From the NCBI GenBank assembly GCA_004102785.1, contig SCEJ01000010.1:1-64000 (forward strand): a stretch of DNA of 64,000 bases, read 5' to 3'. Both the position numbers and the translations under genes were made by a program. Within the stretch, counting starts at the first letter, position 1. Every line of letters starts with the position of its first letter. The notes under the pieces are model-generated. The model worked only from the letters and a program-made list of their open reading frames with translations. It ran no database searches and was not told the DNA's origin. The stretch comes from Muribaculaceae bacterium Isolate-013 (NCI) (lineage in GTDB: Bacteria > Bacteroidota > Bacteroidia > Bacteroidales > Muribaculaceae). Positions 43,793-52,277 of the stretch are shown piece by piece.

Positions 43793-44989
43793 ATGAACAG
43801 CAGAACCATCGGCCTCCTTATAGCGCCTGCCTGCGCAATTCTGGCAGTAACCGCCGGCGCCCAACAACGCCCTGTCATAACGGAAAGCGGCAACACAGCC
43901 GAGCTTACCGACTGTACCGTAAAATACTCGGTTGACAGGGGTGACAACTGGTTTATCCAACTTGGCGCCGGTATCGCAGTGCCTCTTTTTGAAAACGAGC
44001 TTCCTCAGGGGCAGGATGCCCGACGCCACGTCACAGCGACATACAATATCGGCGCGGGACGCTGGTTCACTCCCTACATGGGGTTCCGCCTGAGCGCCTA
44101 CTACGGCGCCTGGCACTGGGATAACGTATCCTACTCCAAAGCCCGGTATGCCAGCCTCAACCTCGATTTCATGTGGGATATGTGCAACTCCCTCGGGGGA
44201 GTGGATGCCGACCGCCCCGTCAGCGTGATCCCCTTCGTAGGACTCGGAGGCACATACACATGGAAAATCCGCTCGGAAGGCACCAACATCGACCGTGGCA
44301 ACGGCAAACTGCGCTCTACATCCTGGACCCTTCCTGTTTCAGCCGGCATACGTCTGAGAGCCAGGCTATGCAGGTATGTTGACTTTTTCGTGGAAGGCCG
44401 TGCCTCCTTCTACGGCGACAACGTGAACAACGCCGCTGAAGGGCGCCCCGTCGACATCAATATCCAGGCAACCGGAGGCTTCTCTTTCACCATCGGCGGG
44501 GTAAGCTGCCGCGCATACTCACCATGCCGCGATGCCGCCTACATAGCCAGCCTCAACGGGCGCATAAACACCATGCGCGGCGACCTTGACGACTGCGCGG
44601 CCAGCCTCGCGGCGGCACAGGCGCAGCTCCCCTGCCCCGAAGAAGGCCCGGCCGACTCCCCGGCGCCGATGATGGCCACAGTGAGGTTCCGCATAAATTC
44701 TGCCGAAATCACCGATGAGGAGATGGTCAACGTGTTCAACGTTGCACAGTACCTCAAAGAGAATCCGTCGGTCAATGTCATCATACGCGGATATGCCGAC
44801 CGCGATACCGGCACATCGGAGTACAACCTGCGTCTGTCGCAACACAGAGCCGAAGCTGTGCGCCGGACCCTTACCGACACCTACGGCATAAGCCCCTCCC
44901 GGATGGAAATCGAGGCCGAAGGCTCGGCCACACAGCCCTACCGGACCAACGACTGGAACCGCATCGTGATATTCGCTCCGGGCGAATAA
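43793..44989 (+). CDS. OmpA-family outer-membrane protein
   Basis: A 398-aa protein with a signal peptide (about 1-23, ending TAGAQ), an N-terminal eight-strand beta-barrel (about 40-240), a cysteine-containing linker with a short helix (about 245-285), and a C-terminal OmpA-like peptidoglycan-binding domain (VRFRINSAEITDEEMVNVFNVAQYL, then RGYADRDTGTSEYNLRLSQHRAEAVRRTL). It anchors the outer membrane to the wall and is usually abundant in Bacteroidales. Its expression probably depends on read-through of the structured leader upstream. It ends in a strong terminator. Confidence 0.92.
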   Translation: MNSRTIGLLIAPACAILAVTAGAQQRPVITESGNTAELTDCTVKYSVDRGDNWFIQLGAGIAVPLFENELPQGQDARRHVTATYNIGAGRWFTPYMGFRLSAYYGAWHWDNVSYSKARYASLNLDFMWDMCNSLGGVDADRPVSVIPFVGLGGTYTWKIRSEGTNIDRGNGKLRSTSWTLPVSAGIRLRARLCRYVDFFVEGRASFYGDNVNNAAEGRPVDINIQATGGFSFTIGGVSCRAYSPCRDAAYIASLNGRINTMRGDLDDCAASLAAAQAQLPCPEEGPADSPAPMMATVRFRINSAEITDEEMVNVFNVAQYLKENPSVNVIIRGYADRDTGTSEYNLRLSQHRAEAVRRTLTDTYGISPSRMEIEAEGSATQPYRTNDWNRIVIFAPGE

Positions 44990-45010
44990 ACGGGAGCTCC
45001 CAAAACAAAC

Positions 45011-45048
45011 ACATCGCTGGCGCCTGCCGATGCAGGCGCCAGCGATGT
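45011..45048. terminator. Bidirectional terminator between the OmpA-family and PorT-like genes
   Basis: A perfect 16-bp stem ACATCGCTGGCGCCTG / CAGGCGCCAGCGATGT with loop CCGATG lies between the two convergent stops. It has only short T/A-rich flanks. Confidence 0.8.
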
Positions 45049-45068
45049 TATATCAATTTCGTATTTTA

Positions 45069-45707
45069 TCAGAACATGTATGCAGCGGTAACCGTCCAGA
45101 AACGGTTTTTGCTGCTGAGGCCGCTGCCGTAGAGGGAATCCTCGCCCGAGGCGCTCTTGGTCAGACCGATGCCGTATGATGCGGCAAGCTGCACCTTCTT
45201 CACGAGCTGCACGCCGAAACCGAAGTTCCATGCCACGTCGAATTTCTTCTGGTTCCATGCATCCTTTACATTCTGCTTGGAGAGGAGGAACGAAAAGTCG
45301 GGACCGGTGGTAAGGAACGGGCATATGATATTGCTGATGCCAATCACATTCATCTCCCAGCGGAGGTTGAGCGGCAGCTCGATATAGTCGCGGTTCACGT
45401 TCATACTCCCAACGGGGTTGCCGTTTACGTCTTCGCCTCCGGAGATACGGTTGGAGCGATGGGTGTACATAGCCGAAAGGTCGCAGCCGATACCGATAAT
45501 CGGAGCCACGAACTGAGCGGTGAAACCGCCGGTAAAGCCGGTGCGGTTGTTGGAGCTTACAAGCTCTTCATTGAATTTCAAATCATTGACAGAGATACCG
45601 GCTTTCACACCGAACTTGATGGGACCGGCGGCCGACACCGAAGGCGCGGCGCTCATGCAGGCTACGGCCACAATGGCGGCAGCAACCAGTTTCTTGAATA
45701 CTTTCAT
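45069..45707 (-). CDS. PorT-like outer-membrane beta-barrel protein
   Basis: A 212-aa protein with a signal peptide (about 1-27, ending SVSAA) and a predicted eight-strand barrel: GVKAGISVNDLKF, FTGGFTAQFVAPIIGIGCDLSAMYTHRS, YIELPLNLRWEM and a terminal FWTVTAAYMF with the aromatic C-terminus required by the Bam machinery. It fits the PorT/outer-membrane-beta-barrel family (PF13568-like). Specific function is unknown. Upstream sequence in frame lacks support, since the promoter at 45788-45820 and signal peptide point to ATG 45707. Confidence 0.85.
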   Translation of the reverse strand: MKVFKKLVAAAIVAVACMSAAPSVSAAGPIKFGVKAGISVNDLKFNEELVSSNNRTGFTGGFTAQFVAPIIGIGCDLSAMYTHRSNRISGGEDVNGNPVGSMNVNRDYIELPLNLRWEMNVIGISNIICPFLTTGPDFSFLLSKQNVKDAWNQKKFDVAWNFGFGVQLVKKVQLAASYGIGLTKSASGEDSLYGSGLSSKNRFWTVTAAYMF

Positions 45708-45787
45708 ATTGCGTAATAGTTGAGATTCGGCATAATGTGCAACAGGAAGACACGCCTTTCGCCGCGGCTTCGGATGTTTTTCGCTCA

Positions 45788-45820
45788 CAAAGTTAACTCA
45801 TTAATTTTAAATTTCGCAAT
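45788..45820 (-). promoter_or_regulatory. Promoter of the PorT-like gene
   Basis: On the minus strand ATTG (45817-45820), 21 bp, TAACTTTG (45788-45795). The predicted leader is about 75 nt. Confidence 0.7.
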
Positions 45821-45836
45821 TTTTGCGGATTTTTCG

Positions 45837-45844
45837 TAACTTTG
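45837..45844 (+). promoter_or_regulatory. -7 element for the SufT-like gene
   Basis: TAACTTTG matches the consensus. The transcript would start near 45851, giving a nearly leaderless message for ATG 45855 or about 20 nt before the alternative ATG at 45873. Confidence 0.5.
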
Positions 45845-45854
45845 GGCTTCAAAC

Positions 45855-46193
45855 ATGAAACTGAAACCAGATATGGACGCCCAGAAACATCTCGAACTTG
45901 AAGAGAAAATCGTGGCTATGCTGAAAACGGTATTCGATCCCGAAATACCGGTTGACATCTATAACCTCGGACTCATATATAAAATAGACCTCTCCGACTC
46001 AGGAGACCTCACAGTGGACATGACAATGACCGCACCCACCTGCCCCATGGCCGACTTCATAATGGAGGATGCCCGCCAGAAGCTCGAATCAATCGACGGA
46101 ATAGGCTCGGTGACACTCAATCTCGTCTTTGAACCGGAATGGACCAAAGACATGATGAGCGAAGAGGCCAAACTCGAACTCGGATTTCTCTGA
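45855..46193 (+). CDS. MIP18/DUF59 iron-sulfur assembly protein (SufT-like)
   Basis: A 112-aa single-domain protein. VFDPEIPVDIYNLGLIYKIDL, TMTAPTCPMAD and the C-terminal EPEWTKDMMSEEAKLELGF are the standard DUF59 motifs, including the single conserved Cys (TCPM). Members help to mature or insert Fe-S clusters. In this phylum the gene often accompanies suf genes, but here it is next to lpxH. ATG 45873 would drop six residues and is possible, given the promoter position. Confidence 0.9.
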   Translation: MKLKPDMDAQKHLELEEKIVAMLKTVFDPEIPVDIYNLGLIYKIDLSDSGDLTVDMTMTAPTCPMADFIMEDARQKLESIDGIGSVTLNLVFEPEWTKDMMSEEAKLELGFL

Positions 46194-46227
46194 CACCCCG
46201 GCCCGCCCGGTCCACAAAAGTATCATC

Positions 46228-47007
46228 TTGAACACGACTCAGCCCGTATACTTCATATCCGACCTGCACCTCGGGGCAGGCTACATCCCTCGTCCGCGCG
46301 AACACGAGGAGAGGGTGGTGCGTTTTCTTGAAAGCCTTCACGGCCGGGCCTCGGAGTTTATAATGGTCGGCGACGTGCTCGACTACTGGTTCGAGTACCG
46401 CACGGTAGTGCCGCGCGGGCACGTACGTTTCTTCGGAGCGCTTGCCCGCCTGGCCGACAGCGGAGTGAAAATCACCTGGCTCACCGGCAACCACGATATA
46501 TGGCTGTTCGATTATCTCAGGGAGGAAATCGGACTTACAGTAGCCGACGGCCCTGTGGAGCGCGACATCCTCGGGCGACGGTTCTACATCTCGCACGGCG
46601 ACCGCGAAGGAGAGCCTACCCGCGGTTTCAGGTTTATCCAATGGCTCTTCCGCAACAGATTCACTCAGAAGCTATACTCCGGAATCCATCCGCGCTGGAC
46701 AGTAGGATTCGCCCACCGGTGGAGTTCCTCTTCGCGCGACTTCGCCAACTACCGCCCCCCGGAATTCAACGCCGCCGGGGAGCCGCTGGTCAACTTCTGC
46801 CGCGACTACCAGCGCGCCCACGCACCCCTTGGCAAAGCAGCCGACTACTTCGTGTTCGGCCATCGGCACACCCTTGCCGAATACAGCGGATTCACACCTC
46901 CGGCCACAATGATAATACTTGGCGACTGGATTACCCGCAACAGCTACGGAGTGTTTGACGGCAATGAATTTTCTTTGCATATTTTCGAGGGAAATGACAA
47001 AAAGTAA
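46228..47007 (+). CDS. lpxH: UDP-2,3-diacylglucosamine diphosphatase
   Basis: Cleaves UDP-2,3-diacylglucosamine to lipid X at the inner-membrane surface in lipid A synthesis. The 259-aa metallophosphoesterase has all metal-binding motifs: DLH (12-14), GDVLDYW (48-54), GNHD (87-90), SHGDREGEP and GHRH (211-214). The frame begins with TTG at 46228, and no ATG lies before the DLH motif, so a non-AUG start is needed. It follows the SufT-like gene after 34 bp. Confidence 0.9.
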   Translation: MNTTQPVYFISDLHLGAGYIPRPREHEERVVRFLESLHGRASEFIMVGDVLDYWFEYRTVVPRGHVRFFGALARLADSGVKITWLTGNHDIWLFDYLREEIGLTVADGPVERDILGRRFYISHGDREGEPTRGFRFIQWLFRNRFTQKLYSGIHPRWTVGFAHRWSSSSRDFANYRPPEFNAAGEPLVNFCRDYQRAHAPLGKAADYFVFGHRHTLAEYSGFTPPATMIILGDWITRNSYGVFDGNEFSLHIFEGNDKK

Positions 47008-47157
47008 GTGCGGCTTAACAGTTTAACTAATTTTAACTTTAAGCCAAATCTGTTTTGCCCCATAGAATCCCCGCTGATTAACAACCTATTACATAAAATC
47101 ACACATATTAAAACGAGCATATGATTAAAAACTATGCCGTAAAACATATGAATTCTT

Positions 47158-47188
47158 TTTGCTACAATTCATAATTTGCCGACCTTTG
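47158..47188 (+). promoter_or_regulatory. Promoter of the orphan small RNA
   Basis: TTTG (47158-47161), 19 bp, GACCTTTG (47181-47188). Only the first T of TAnnTTTG is missing. Confidence 0.5.
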
Positions 47189-47193
47189 TAGCA

Positions 47194-47277
47194 CAAACCT
47201 AAAACAATCTTTTTTACCTTAGAAATTGTACCTATTGGAAACCAATAAGAAGGCGCTTAGTGATAAGCGCCTTTTTA
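47194..47277 (+). ncRNA. Candidate small RNA of about 80 nt
   Basis: The 305-bp gap between lpxH and the next (minus-strand) gene has no coding frame of substance but holds a promoter, a small hairpin TATTGG-AAA-CCAATA (about 47233-47247), and the terminator AAGGCGCTTA-GTGA-TAAGCGCCTT with a T-run. An upstream ACAAT and ATTGT could form a further stem. It resembles an independently transcribed trans-acting RNA. No known family recognised. Confidence 0.5.
47250..47277 (+). terminator. Terminator of the small RNA candidate
   Basis: A perfect 10-bp stem AAGGCGCTTA / TAAGCGCCTT with loop GTGA, followed by TTTA. It may also act for the minus-strand gene ending at 47313. Confidence 0.8.
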
Positions 47278-47312
47278 TGCTTTATCAGGTTATGCCCCTT
47301 GCCGACGAACAT

Positions 47313-48941
47313 TCAGGGCCGGCGATAGTACATCACAAAATTAGGATATGCCACCGGCGACTTTTCAAAACCGGCCGATATAACATACCGCTCAAACTCA
47401 TCATTGTCATTCTGGTTGACGTCGGAGGTTATCGCGTCCATACTATAATACACCGGATAGAACACCATCAGAGCGTCAGCTTCGGGCAACCGCTCACGGT
47501 ACACAGGTATATCATGTTCAAAATCATCTCTGTGAAAAATGTGCAGATCCGCCACCATCTCCAGATCATGGATGAAGGAACCCGGGTAACGGTTGTCACC
47601 CACAATCATTACTCTCTTGCCCTGACCGCGAAGCTCTTTCAACACACTGGCCTGCTCGCGAAGCGCTTCTGACGCAAGAGAATCCACAACCACCCCCTTC
47701 AGACGAGGCACCTCATTGCCCACCAGCTCCATACCGAGACTGATATAGTACACCTCCTTGACAAACAGCATCGAGGAGGCACCCAGCAGAGCATAAACAA
47801 AGAACCAACGGATATATCGCTTTAGCTGCGGATAGCATACAGCCGCAAGCACCGGGATGGTCGGAAGCACCATAAACCGCTCCTGAAAGCCATCGCTCCC
47901 GATTATAGGCACTACAATGAAAAGAAGGGTTAGCCAGCCGGTATATCCCGGAGAGCAGAAGCACCCGGTCGCCGGCAGCCTGTGCATCACGGGCCACAGC
48001 CAGAGGAACACACCGGGAAGAAACAGCAGGCAGAAGAATGTGTGAACAGGCACCAGGAAGAACAAAAACAGCAGCATCGCCTCCACACCGACAGCAAGAA
48101 CCAGTGCAATGGCCCGACGGTGGCGGCGCAGATTGGCCATAACGAATGCCGCGGACATAAACATCAGCGGCAGAATCGATAACACGGCAAGCTGTGGAGT
48201 GATTACTTTGATACGCACGAGATAACGCTCAATATCATTCACTCCATGCCCTGTGATGATATTGTCGGGCGAGAAAGCCTGCGCCACTCCCGAAGGTCCG
48301 CCATATATGATCAGGAGACAAAGCACCGAAACCACAAGCGACAAGGCCAAAAATGCAAGAGTACGCATACACATGCTAACCGAAGAGCCGCGATACCGCA
48401 CCGCCACTGCGACAGCAAGCAAAGGGATGCAGACAATGCACGGAAGACGGCTAAGCCCGAAAAGCGCCGCACACACGGCCAGCAGGCTCAGCCGGCTCCA
48501 CGACGGATTGCGCCAGAAAGCCAGGGAGGCCACCAGGCAGAGCATGGCGAACGGGTAGCAGCCGGTATCCCAGTTGTAGATATGCATGGCCCACACCTGC
48601 GAGGCCGTGCCGAGAGTCATAAACATAACGGCAGCCCAAAGCTTATCGGCAGTGCGGCGAAAGAACAGCCAGCAGCCGAGTCCTATTGCCACAAGATGGC
48701 ACAGCAGATTCAGGATACGGAGATTGAGCACCGTAACGCCAAAAAACTTAAGCCACATATAGCCGTTGAAAAAGGAGAGCGGAGCCAGAGGCGAACGCTT
48801 ATAATTGAGCACACAGAGAGCCTGATAGCATTCATCCCGCTCGGGAGTATCAAAAAACAATATCGACAGCGGCAGAATCACGCCGGCCAATATGAAGAGC
48901 CAAGTCAGAGTGTCGGTCGGGAGTGGCTTCTTATTTAGCAT
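47313..48941 (-). CDS. Polytopic membrane glycosyltransferase-like protein (GT-C type)
   Basis: A 542-aa protein with about 11-12 membrane helices and a soluble C-terminal domain (about 425-542). The first periplasmic loop contains FDTPERDECYQALCVLNY, an acidic motif in the position used by GT-C transferases of the PMT/ArnT class, which take sugars from polyprenyl phosphate donors. The C-terminal part (KRVMIVGDNRYPGSF, EADALMVFYPVYY) is a soluble fold. Substrate unknown. Start at ATG 48941 (a TTG lies two codons earlier). It is 12 bp downstream of the NlpC/P60 lipoprotein gene. Confidence 0.7.
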   Translation of the reverse strand: MLNKKPLPTDTLTWLFILAGVILPLSILFFDTPERDECYQALCVLNYKRSPLAPLSFFNGYMWLKFFGVTVLNLRILNLLCHLVAIGLGCWLFFRRTADKLWAAVMFMTLGTASQVWAMHIYNWDTGCYPFAMLCLVASLAFWRNPSWSRLSLLAVCAALFGLSRLPCIVCIPLLAVAVAVRYRGSSVSMCMRTLAFLALSLVVSVLCLLIIYGGPSGVAQAFSPDNIITGHGVNDIERYLVRIKVITPQLAVLSILPLMFMSAAFVMANLRRHRRAIALVLAVGVEAMLLFLFFLVPVHTFFCLLFLPGVFLWLWPVMHRLPATGCFCSPGYTGWLTLLFIVVPIIGSDGFQERFMVLPTIPVLAAVCYPQLKRYIRWFFVYALLGASSMLFVKEVYYISLGMELVGNEVPRLKGVVVDSLASEALREQASVLKELRGQGKRVMIVGDNRYPGSFIHDLEMVADLHIFHRDDFEHDIPVYRERLPEADALMVFYPVYYSMDAITSDVNQNDNDEFERYVISAGFEKSPVAYPNFVMYYRRP

Positions 48942-48953
48942 GGACAAAGATGG

Positions 48954-49784
48954 TTAATGTGACGACTGTGAGCCGAAAATAGAGTCGGCTTTCTCAGAGA
49001 TAGCCATATCAAGCAGCGAAAGGTCGGGAGCATCAGCCGGGCGCGCCTGGTTGTGAGCAACCGTCTGCTCCGGAGCCTTTTCATGCGCCACCGGGGCGGG
49101 GTCCGACGCTTTGTTGCGCGAAAGCCAGGCCGTTTCGGCCGATGCCACGCGCCCTATCGAGTAGAAGCGGCTGAGCCAGTAAGGGTTGTTGAGCGGGCTC
49201 ACCATCACCCCGCGCGAAGAGGAGGCATGAATCATCTGCCCGTCGCCGATAAACATCCCCACATGCGACACCTGCATACTGTCGGCCGAGAAAAACACCA
49301 GGTCGCCCGGCTGCATCTTCTCCGGAGCCACAGGCTGGCACCACATGCTCTGCGCGGCCGATGACCGGGGCAGCTTCACACCGCACACCTGGCGGTAGAC
49401 CTCCATCACCAGTCCGGAGCAGTCAGCCCCCTCCTTGGTGTTGCCCCCATATAAATAAGGTGTGCCGATCCATCCGGCGGCCTCCTCCACCAGCGCGCGC
49501 TCCATCGGGCTGGCAATGCCGCGGGCCCTGGCAAGGAGCCCCGGGTCGACACGCGGCCGCGCCGCCCCGGCGCCGGGGCGTGCCCCCTTTTCTTCCTTGC
49601 CATCCTTGCGGCCCTTGTGCTTTTTCTTCTTGTTCTTCTGGGCTTTGCCGTCATCGCCATACACCGAATCGCCGCGGTAACGCGCAGCCGTAGGCTGGGT
49701 TGTGGAGCACCCTGCCAGCGCTGACGCAAGCATCACGGCCATAAGAAAGGCCGCCAACGAATATATTATTCTGCGTGATGGCAT
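48954..49784 (-). CDS. NlpC/P60 lipoprotein (cell-wall endopeptidase)
   Basis: A 276-aa lipoprotein. The lipobox LAGC has its cysteine at 26. A strongly basic linker (about 47-65, KKKKHKGRK) precedes an NlpC/P60 domain with catalytic Cys122 in ADCSGL, His174 in SHVGMF and His186 in IHAS. A C-terminal low-complexity tail (about 210-276) is rich in Ala and Pro. It resembles Spr/MepS-like murein endopeptidases. It has a complete promoter just upstream and probably drives the following membrane glycosyltransferase gene. Confidence 0.9.
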   Translation of the reverse strand: MPSRRIIYSLAAFLMAVMLASALAGCSTTQPTAARYRGDSVYGDDGKAQKNKKKKHKGRKDGKEEKGARPGAGAARPRVDPGLLARARGIASPMERALVEEAAGWIGTPYLYGGNTKEGADCSGLVMEVYRQVCGVKLPRSSAAQSMWCQPVAPEKMQPGDLVFFSADSMQVSHVGMFIGDGQMIHASSSRGVMVSPLNNPYWLSRFYSIGRVASAETAWLSRNKASDPAPVAHEKAPEQTVAHNQARPADAPDLSLLDMAISEKADSIFGSQSSH

Positions 49785-49804
49785 AAAAGCATGTTTTGAA
49801 TCTA

Positions 49805-49835
49805 CAAATTTAGATGATTTTCATAAAAAATCAAA
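49805..49835 (-). promoter_or_regulatory. Promoter of the NlpC/P60 lipoprotein gene
   Basis: On the minus strand TTTG (49832-49835), 19 bp, TAAATTTG (49805-49812). Complete consensus, leader of about 15 nt. Confidence 0.8.
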
Positions 49836-49855
49836 TACCGCCGCAACTATTTAAC

Positions 49856-49863
49856 TAATTTTG
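49856..49863 (+). promoter_or_regulatory. -7 element for the natAB-like genes
   Basis: TAATTTTG matches TAnnTTTG, about 60 bp before the ATG at 49924. No -33 TTTG is found. Confidence 0.45.
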
Positions 49864-49923
49864 CGTCAGATATTGGTAAAGAATCGGATTACCGTCATAA
49901 ACAAGCCAACAATCATCACGCTT

Positions 49924-50892
49924 ATGAGCAACATACTTGAAATAGAACATGTCACAAAGCGATTCACCGGGCACACCGCGCTCGATGACGTATCGCTTTC
50001 AATCCCCAAAGGGAAAATCTACGGTCTCCTCGGGCCCAACGGCGCCGGCAAGACAACCCTGATCCGCATCATCAACCACATCACGGCGCCCGACTCCGGC
50101 CGGGTGCTCTTCAACGGTCACCAGCTCCGCGAAGAGGATGTGGCACACATCGGCTATCTGCCTGAAGAACGCGGCCTTTACAAAAAGATGCGCGTCGGGG
50201 AACAGGCTCTGTTTTTCGCCCGTCTCAAGGGGATGAAATCGGCCGAAGCCAACCGCGAGCTGCGCCGTTGGTTCGACAAATTCCAGATTTCTGGCTGGTG
50301 GAATAAAAAAGTCGAGGAACTGTCAAAAGGTATGGCGCAGAAAATACAGTTTATCGTCACCGTGCTCCACCGCCCGGAACTGCTGATTTTCGACGAGCCT
50401 TTCTCCGGCTTCGACCCCATCAACGCCGAACTCCTCAAACGCGAGATTCTCGAACTGCGCGACCAGGGGTCGACCGTGATATTCTCCACCCACAACATGG
50501 ATTCGGTGGAGCGCCTCTGCGACGACATCACGCTGATAAACCGCTCGCACAATATCCTTTCGGGCAATGTGGCCGAAATACGCGCCCGCATGGGCCGGGG
50601 GCGCTACCGCCTGACATTCAACGGCTCGCCCGACGCACTTCTCGCCGCTCTCGGCAGCCGGGTGGCCTCCTCCACCTTCGACAACGCCGAAGGTGGAGCC
50701 GTAAAAGCCGAGCTGAAAGTGCAGCCCGATGTTGACCGCCGCGAGATAATCGCACTGGCCAACAACAGCGTAGACCTCGTTTCATTCGACCGCGCTCTCC
50801 CCTCGATGAACGACATATTCCTCTCCACCGTGGCCGAATACAACCGCGCAAACAACATTGTCAACGAACTATCCCCCGTATTAGAATCGTGA
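49924..50892 (+). CDS. ABC exporter ATP-binding protein (NatA-like)
   Basis: A 322-aa ATPase with Walker A GPNGAGKTT (37-45), signature LSKGMAQ (133-139), Walker B LLIFDEP (153-159) and a switch histidine in STHNMDS. A C-terminal domain of about 90 residues after the ATPase core corresponds to the DUF4162-type extension found in NatA/YhaQ-like sodium or drug exporters. The frame opens at 49861, but ATG 49924 begins the conserved domain. It overlaps the permease gene by 4 bp. Confidence 0.9.
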   Translation: MSNILEIEHVTKRFTGHTALDDVSLSIPKGKIYGLLGPNGAGKTTLIRIINHITAPDSGRVLFNGHQLREEDVAHIGYLPEERGLYKKMRVGEQALFFARLKGMKSAEANRELRRWFDKFQISGWWNKKVEELSKGMAQKIQFIVTVLHRPELLIFDEPFSGFDPINAELLKREILELRDQGSTVIFSTHNMDSVERLCDDITLINRSHNILSGNVAEIRARMGRGRYRLTFNGSPDALLAALGSRVASSTFDNAEGGAVKAELKVQPDVDRREIIALANNSVDLVSFDRALPSMNDIFLSTVAEYNRANNIVNELSPVLES

Positions 50893-52202
50893 AAAGCAAC
50901 ATCTCCATCATCATAGGCCGTGAGTTCAAGGAGCGCGTGGCCAAGAAATCATTCATCGTAACCACGATACTCATGCCGGTGCTGATGCTGGCTTTCATGG
51001 CGGCTCCGGCCCTTATAATGAGCCTGTCGTCGCCTGAAAACCGCACCCTGGCAGTAATCGACAACAGCGGCATTGTGCTCCCGGCCCTGGTCGAGCACCA
51101 GCCCGAGAACCTCGTGCTCGTGCCCACCGCCGAGCCCTTAGACTCGGCCATACGCTCCGACCGCTACAACGGAGTGCTCGTGATCGGCGCCGATGTCGCA
51201 GCCTCACCCAAGGCTTCGCTGTATATGCACGATGCTTCGTCGGTGGAACTGGAAAGCATGCTTGCATCCCGCATCGAGGATGCCGTGCGCGACCAAAAGC
51301 TGAAATCCTACAACATCGACAACCTCCAGCAGATTCTCGACGAAACAGAGACCAACGTGAATCTGAGCACAATCCGCGTCGACGACAAGGGCGAAGGCGA
51401 GTCGACCTCCTCCTTCCTCTCATTCGGCATCGGCCTCTTCTCCACTTTCATACTATATATGTTCCTGCTCATGTACGGCCAGATGGTGATGACCTCAATC
51501 ATCGAGGAGAAATCCAACCGTGTGCTTGAGCTCGTGGTGTCGTCAGTGAAGCCTACCCAGCTCATGCTCGGCAAGATTCTCGGCGTGGGGCTCGTTGCCG
51601 TGGTGCAGGTAATAATCTGGGCTATACTGCTCGGGGCGATGTCGATGATAGTGATGCCCATGCTGGTGCCCGACGCCGTGATGAGCCAGGTCAACGCCCT
51701 GAACGCCGGCACTCTCGACACCGCCTCGGCCTCCGTCGATGTAGATATGCTCCAGGCCATATCCTACTTCGGCTCGCCGGTAGCCATACTGTCGATTTTC
51801 GGCTATCTGCTCCTTTTCCTCATCGGCGGCTTCCTCTTCTACGCCTCGATATTCGCGGCAATCGGCTCGGCTGTCGACAACATCCAGGACGCGTCGCAGC
51901 TTCAGTCGTTCGCCGTGCTTCCCATCATCCTGGCGCTTGTGTTCTCGTTCACAGTGGCACAGGAACCCAACTCCACGCTGGCCGTATGGCTTTCTATGAT
52001 ACCTTTCACATCGCCTATGGTGATGCTCTGCCGCATACCTTTCAGCATCCCCGGATGGGAGATTGCCGTCAGTGTGGCGATTCTCTACCTCTCGTTTGTG
52101 GTGATGGCCTGGATTTCAGGCAAAATCTATCGCGTGGGCATCTTCATGTACGGCAAGAAACCCAACATCAAGGACCTCATACGCTGGGCCCGCTACAAAT
52201 AA
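50889..52202 (+). CDS. ABC-2-type permease (NatB/YhaP-like)
   Basis: A 437-aa permease with GTG start overlapping the stop of the ATPase gene (GTGA). One N-terminal helix (about 20-45), a large extracytoplasmic domain (about 48-180) and five or six C-terminal helices (about 185-420) match the ABC2_membrane_3 family. EEKSNRVLELVVSSVKPTQLMLGKILGVG is the characteristic coupling segment. It probably exports Na+, an antimicrobial or another small substrate together with the NatA-like ATPase; no substrate can be read off. A strong terminator follows. Confidence 0.9.
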   Translation: MKSNISIIIGREFKERVAKKSFIVTTILMPVLMLAFMAAPALIMSLSSPENRTLAVIDNSGIVLPALVEHQPENLVLVPTAEPLDSAIRSDRYNGVLVIGADVAASPKASLYMHDASSVELESMLASRIEDAVRDQKLKSYNIDNLQQILDETETNVNLSTIRVDDKGEGESTSSFLSFGIGLFSTFILYMFLLMYGQMVMTSIIEEKSNRVLELVVSSVKPTQLMLGKILGVGLVAVVQVIIWAILLGAMSMIVMPMLVPDAVMSQVNALNAGTLDTASASVDVDMLQAISYFGSPVAILSIFGYLLLFLIGGFLFYASIFAAIGSAVDNIQDASQLQSFAVLPIILALVFSFTVAQEPNSTLAVWLSMIPFTSPMVMLCRIPFSIPGWEIAVSVAILYLSFVVMAWISGKIYRVGIFMYGKKPNIKDLIRWARYK

Positions 52203-52216
52203 CCCGCCCCCTGATT

Positions 52217-52266
52217 ACAAAACCATAGCGGCGTGCCGGAAATCCGGCACGCCGCTATGGTTTTGT
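52217..52266. terminator. Strong bidirectional terminator between natB-like and glucokinase genes
   Basis: A perfect 24-bp inverted repeat starting ACAAAACCATAGCGG (52217-52240) with its complement at 52243-52266, ending in TTTTGT on both strands. It separates convergent genes. Confidence 0.9.
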
Positions 52267-52277
52267 GATAATATAGA

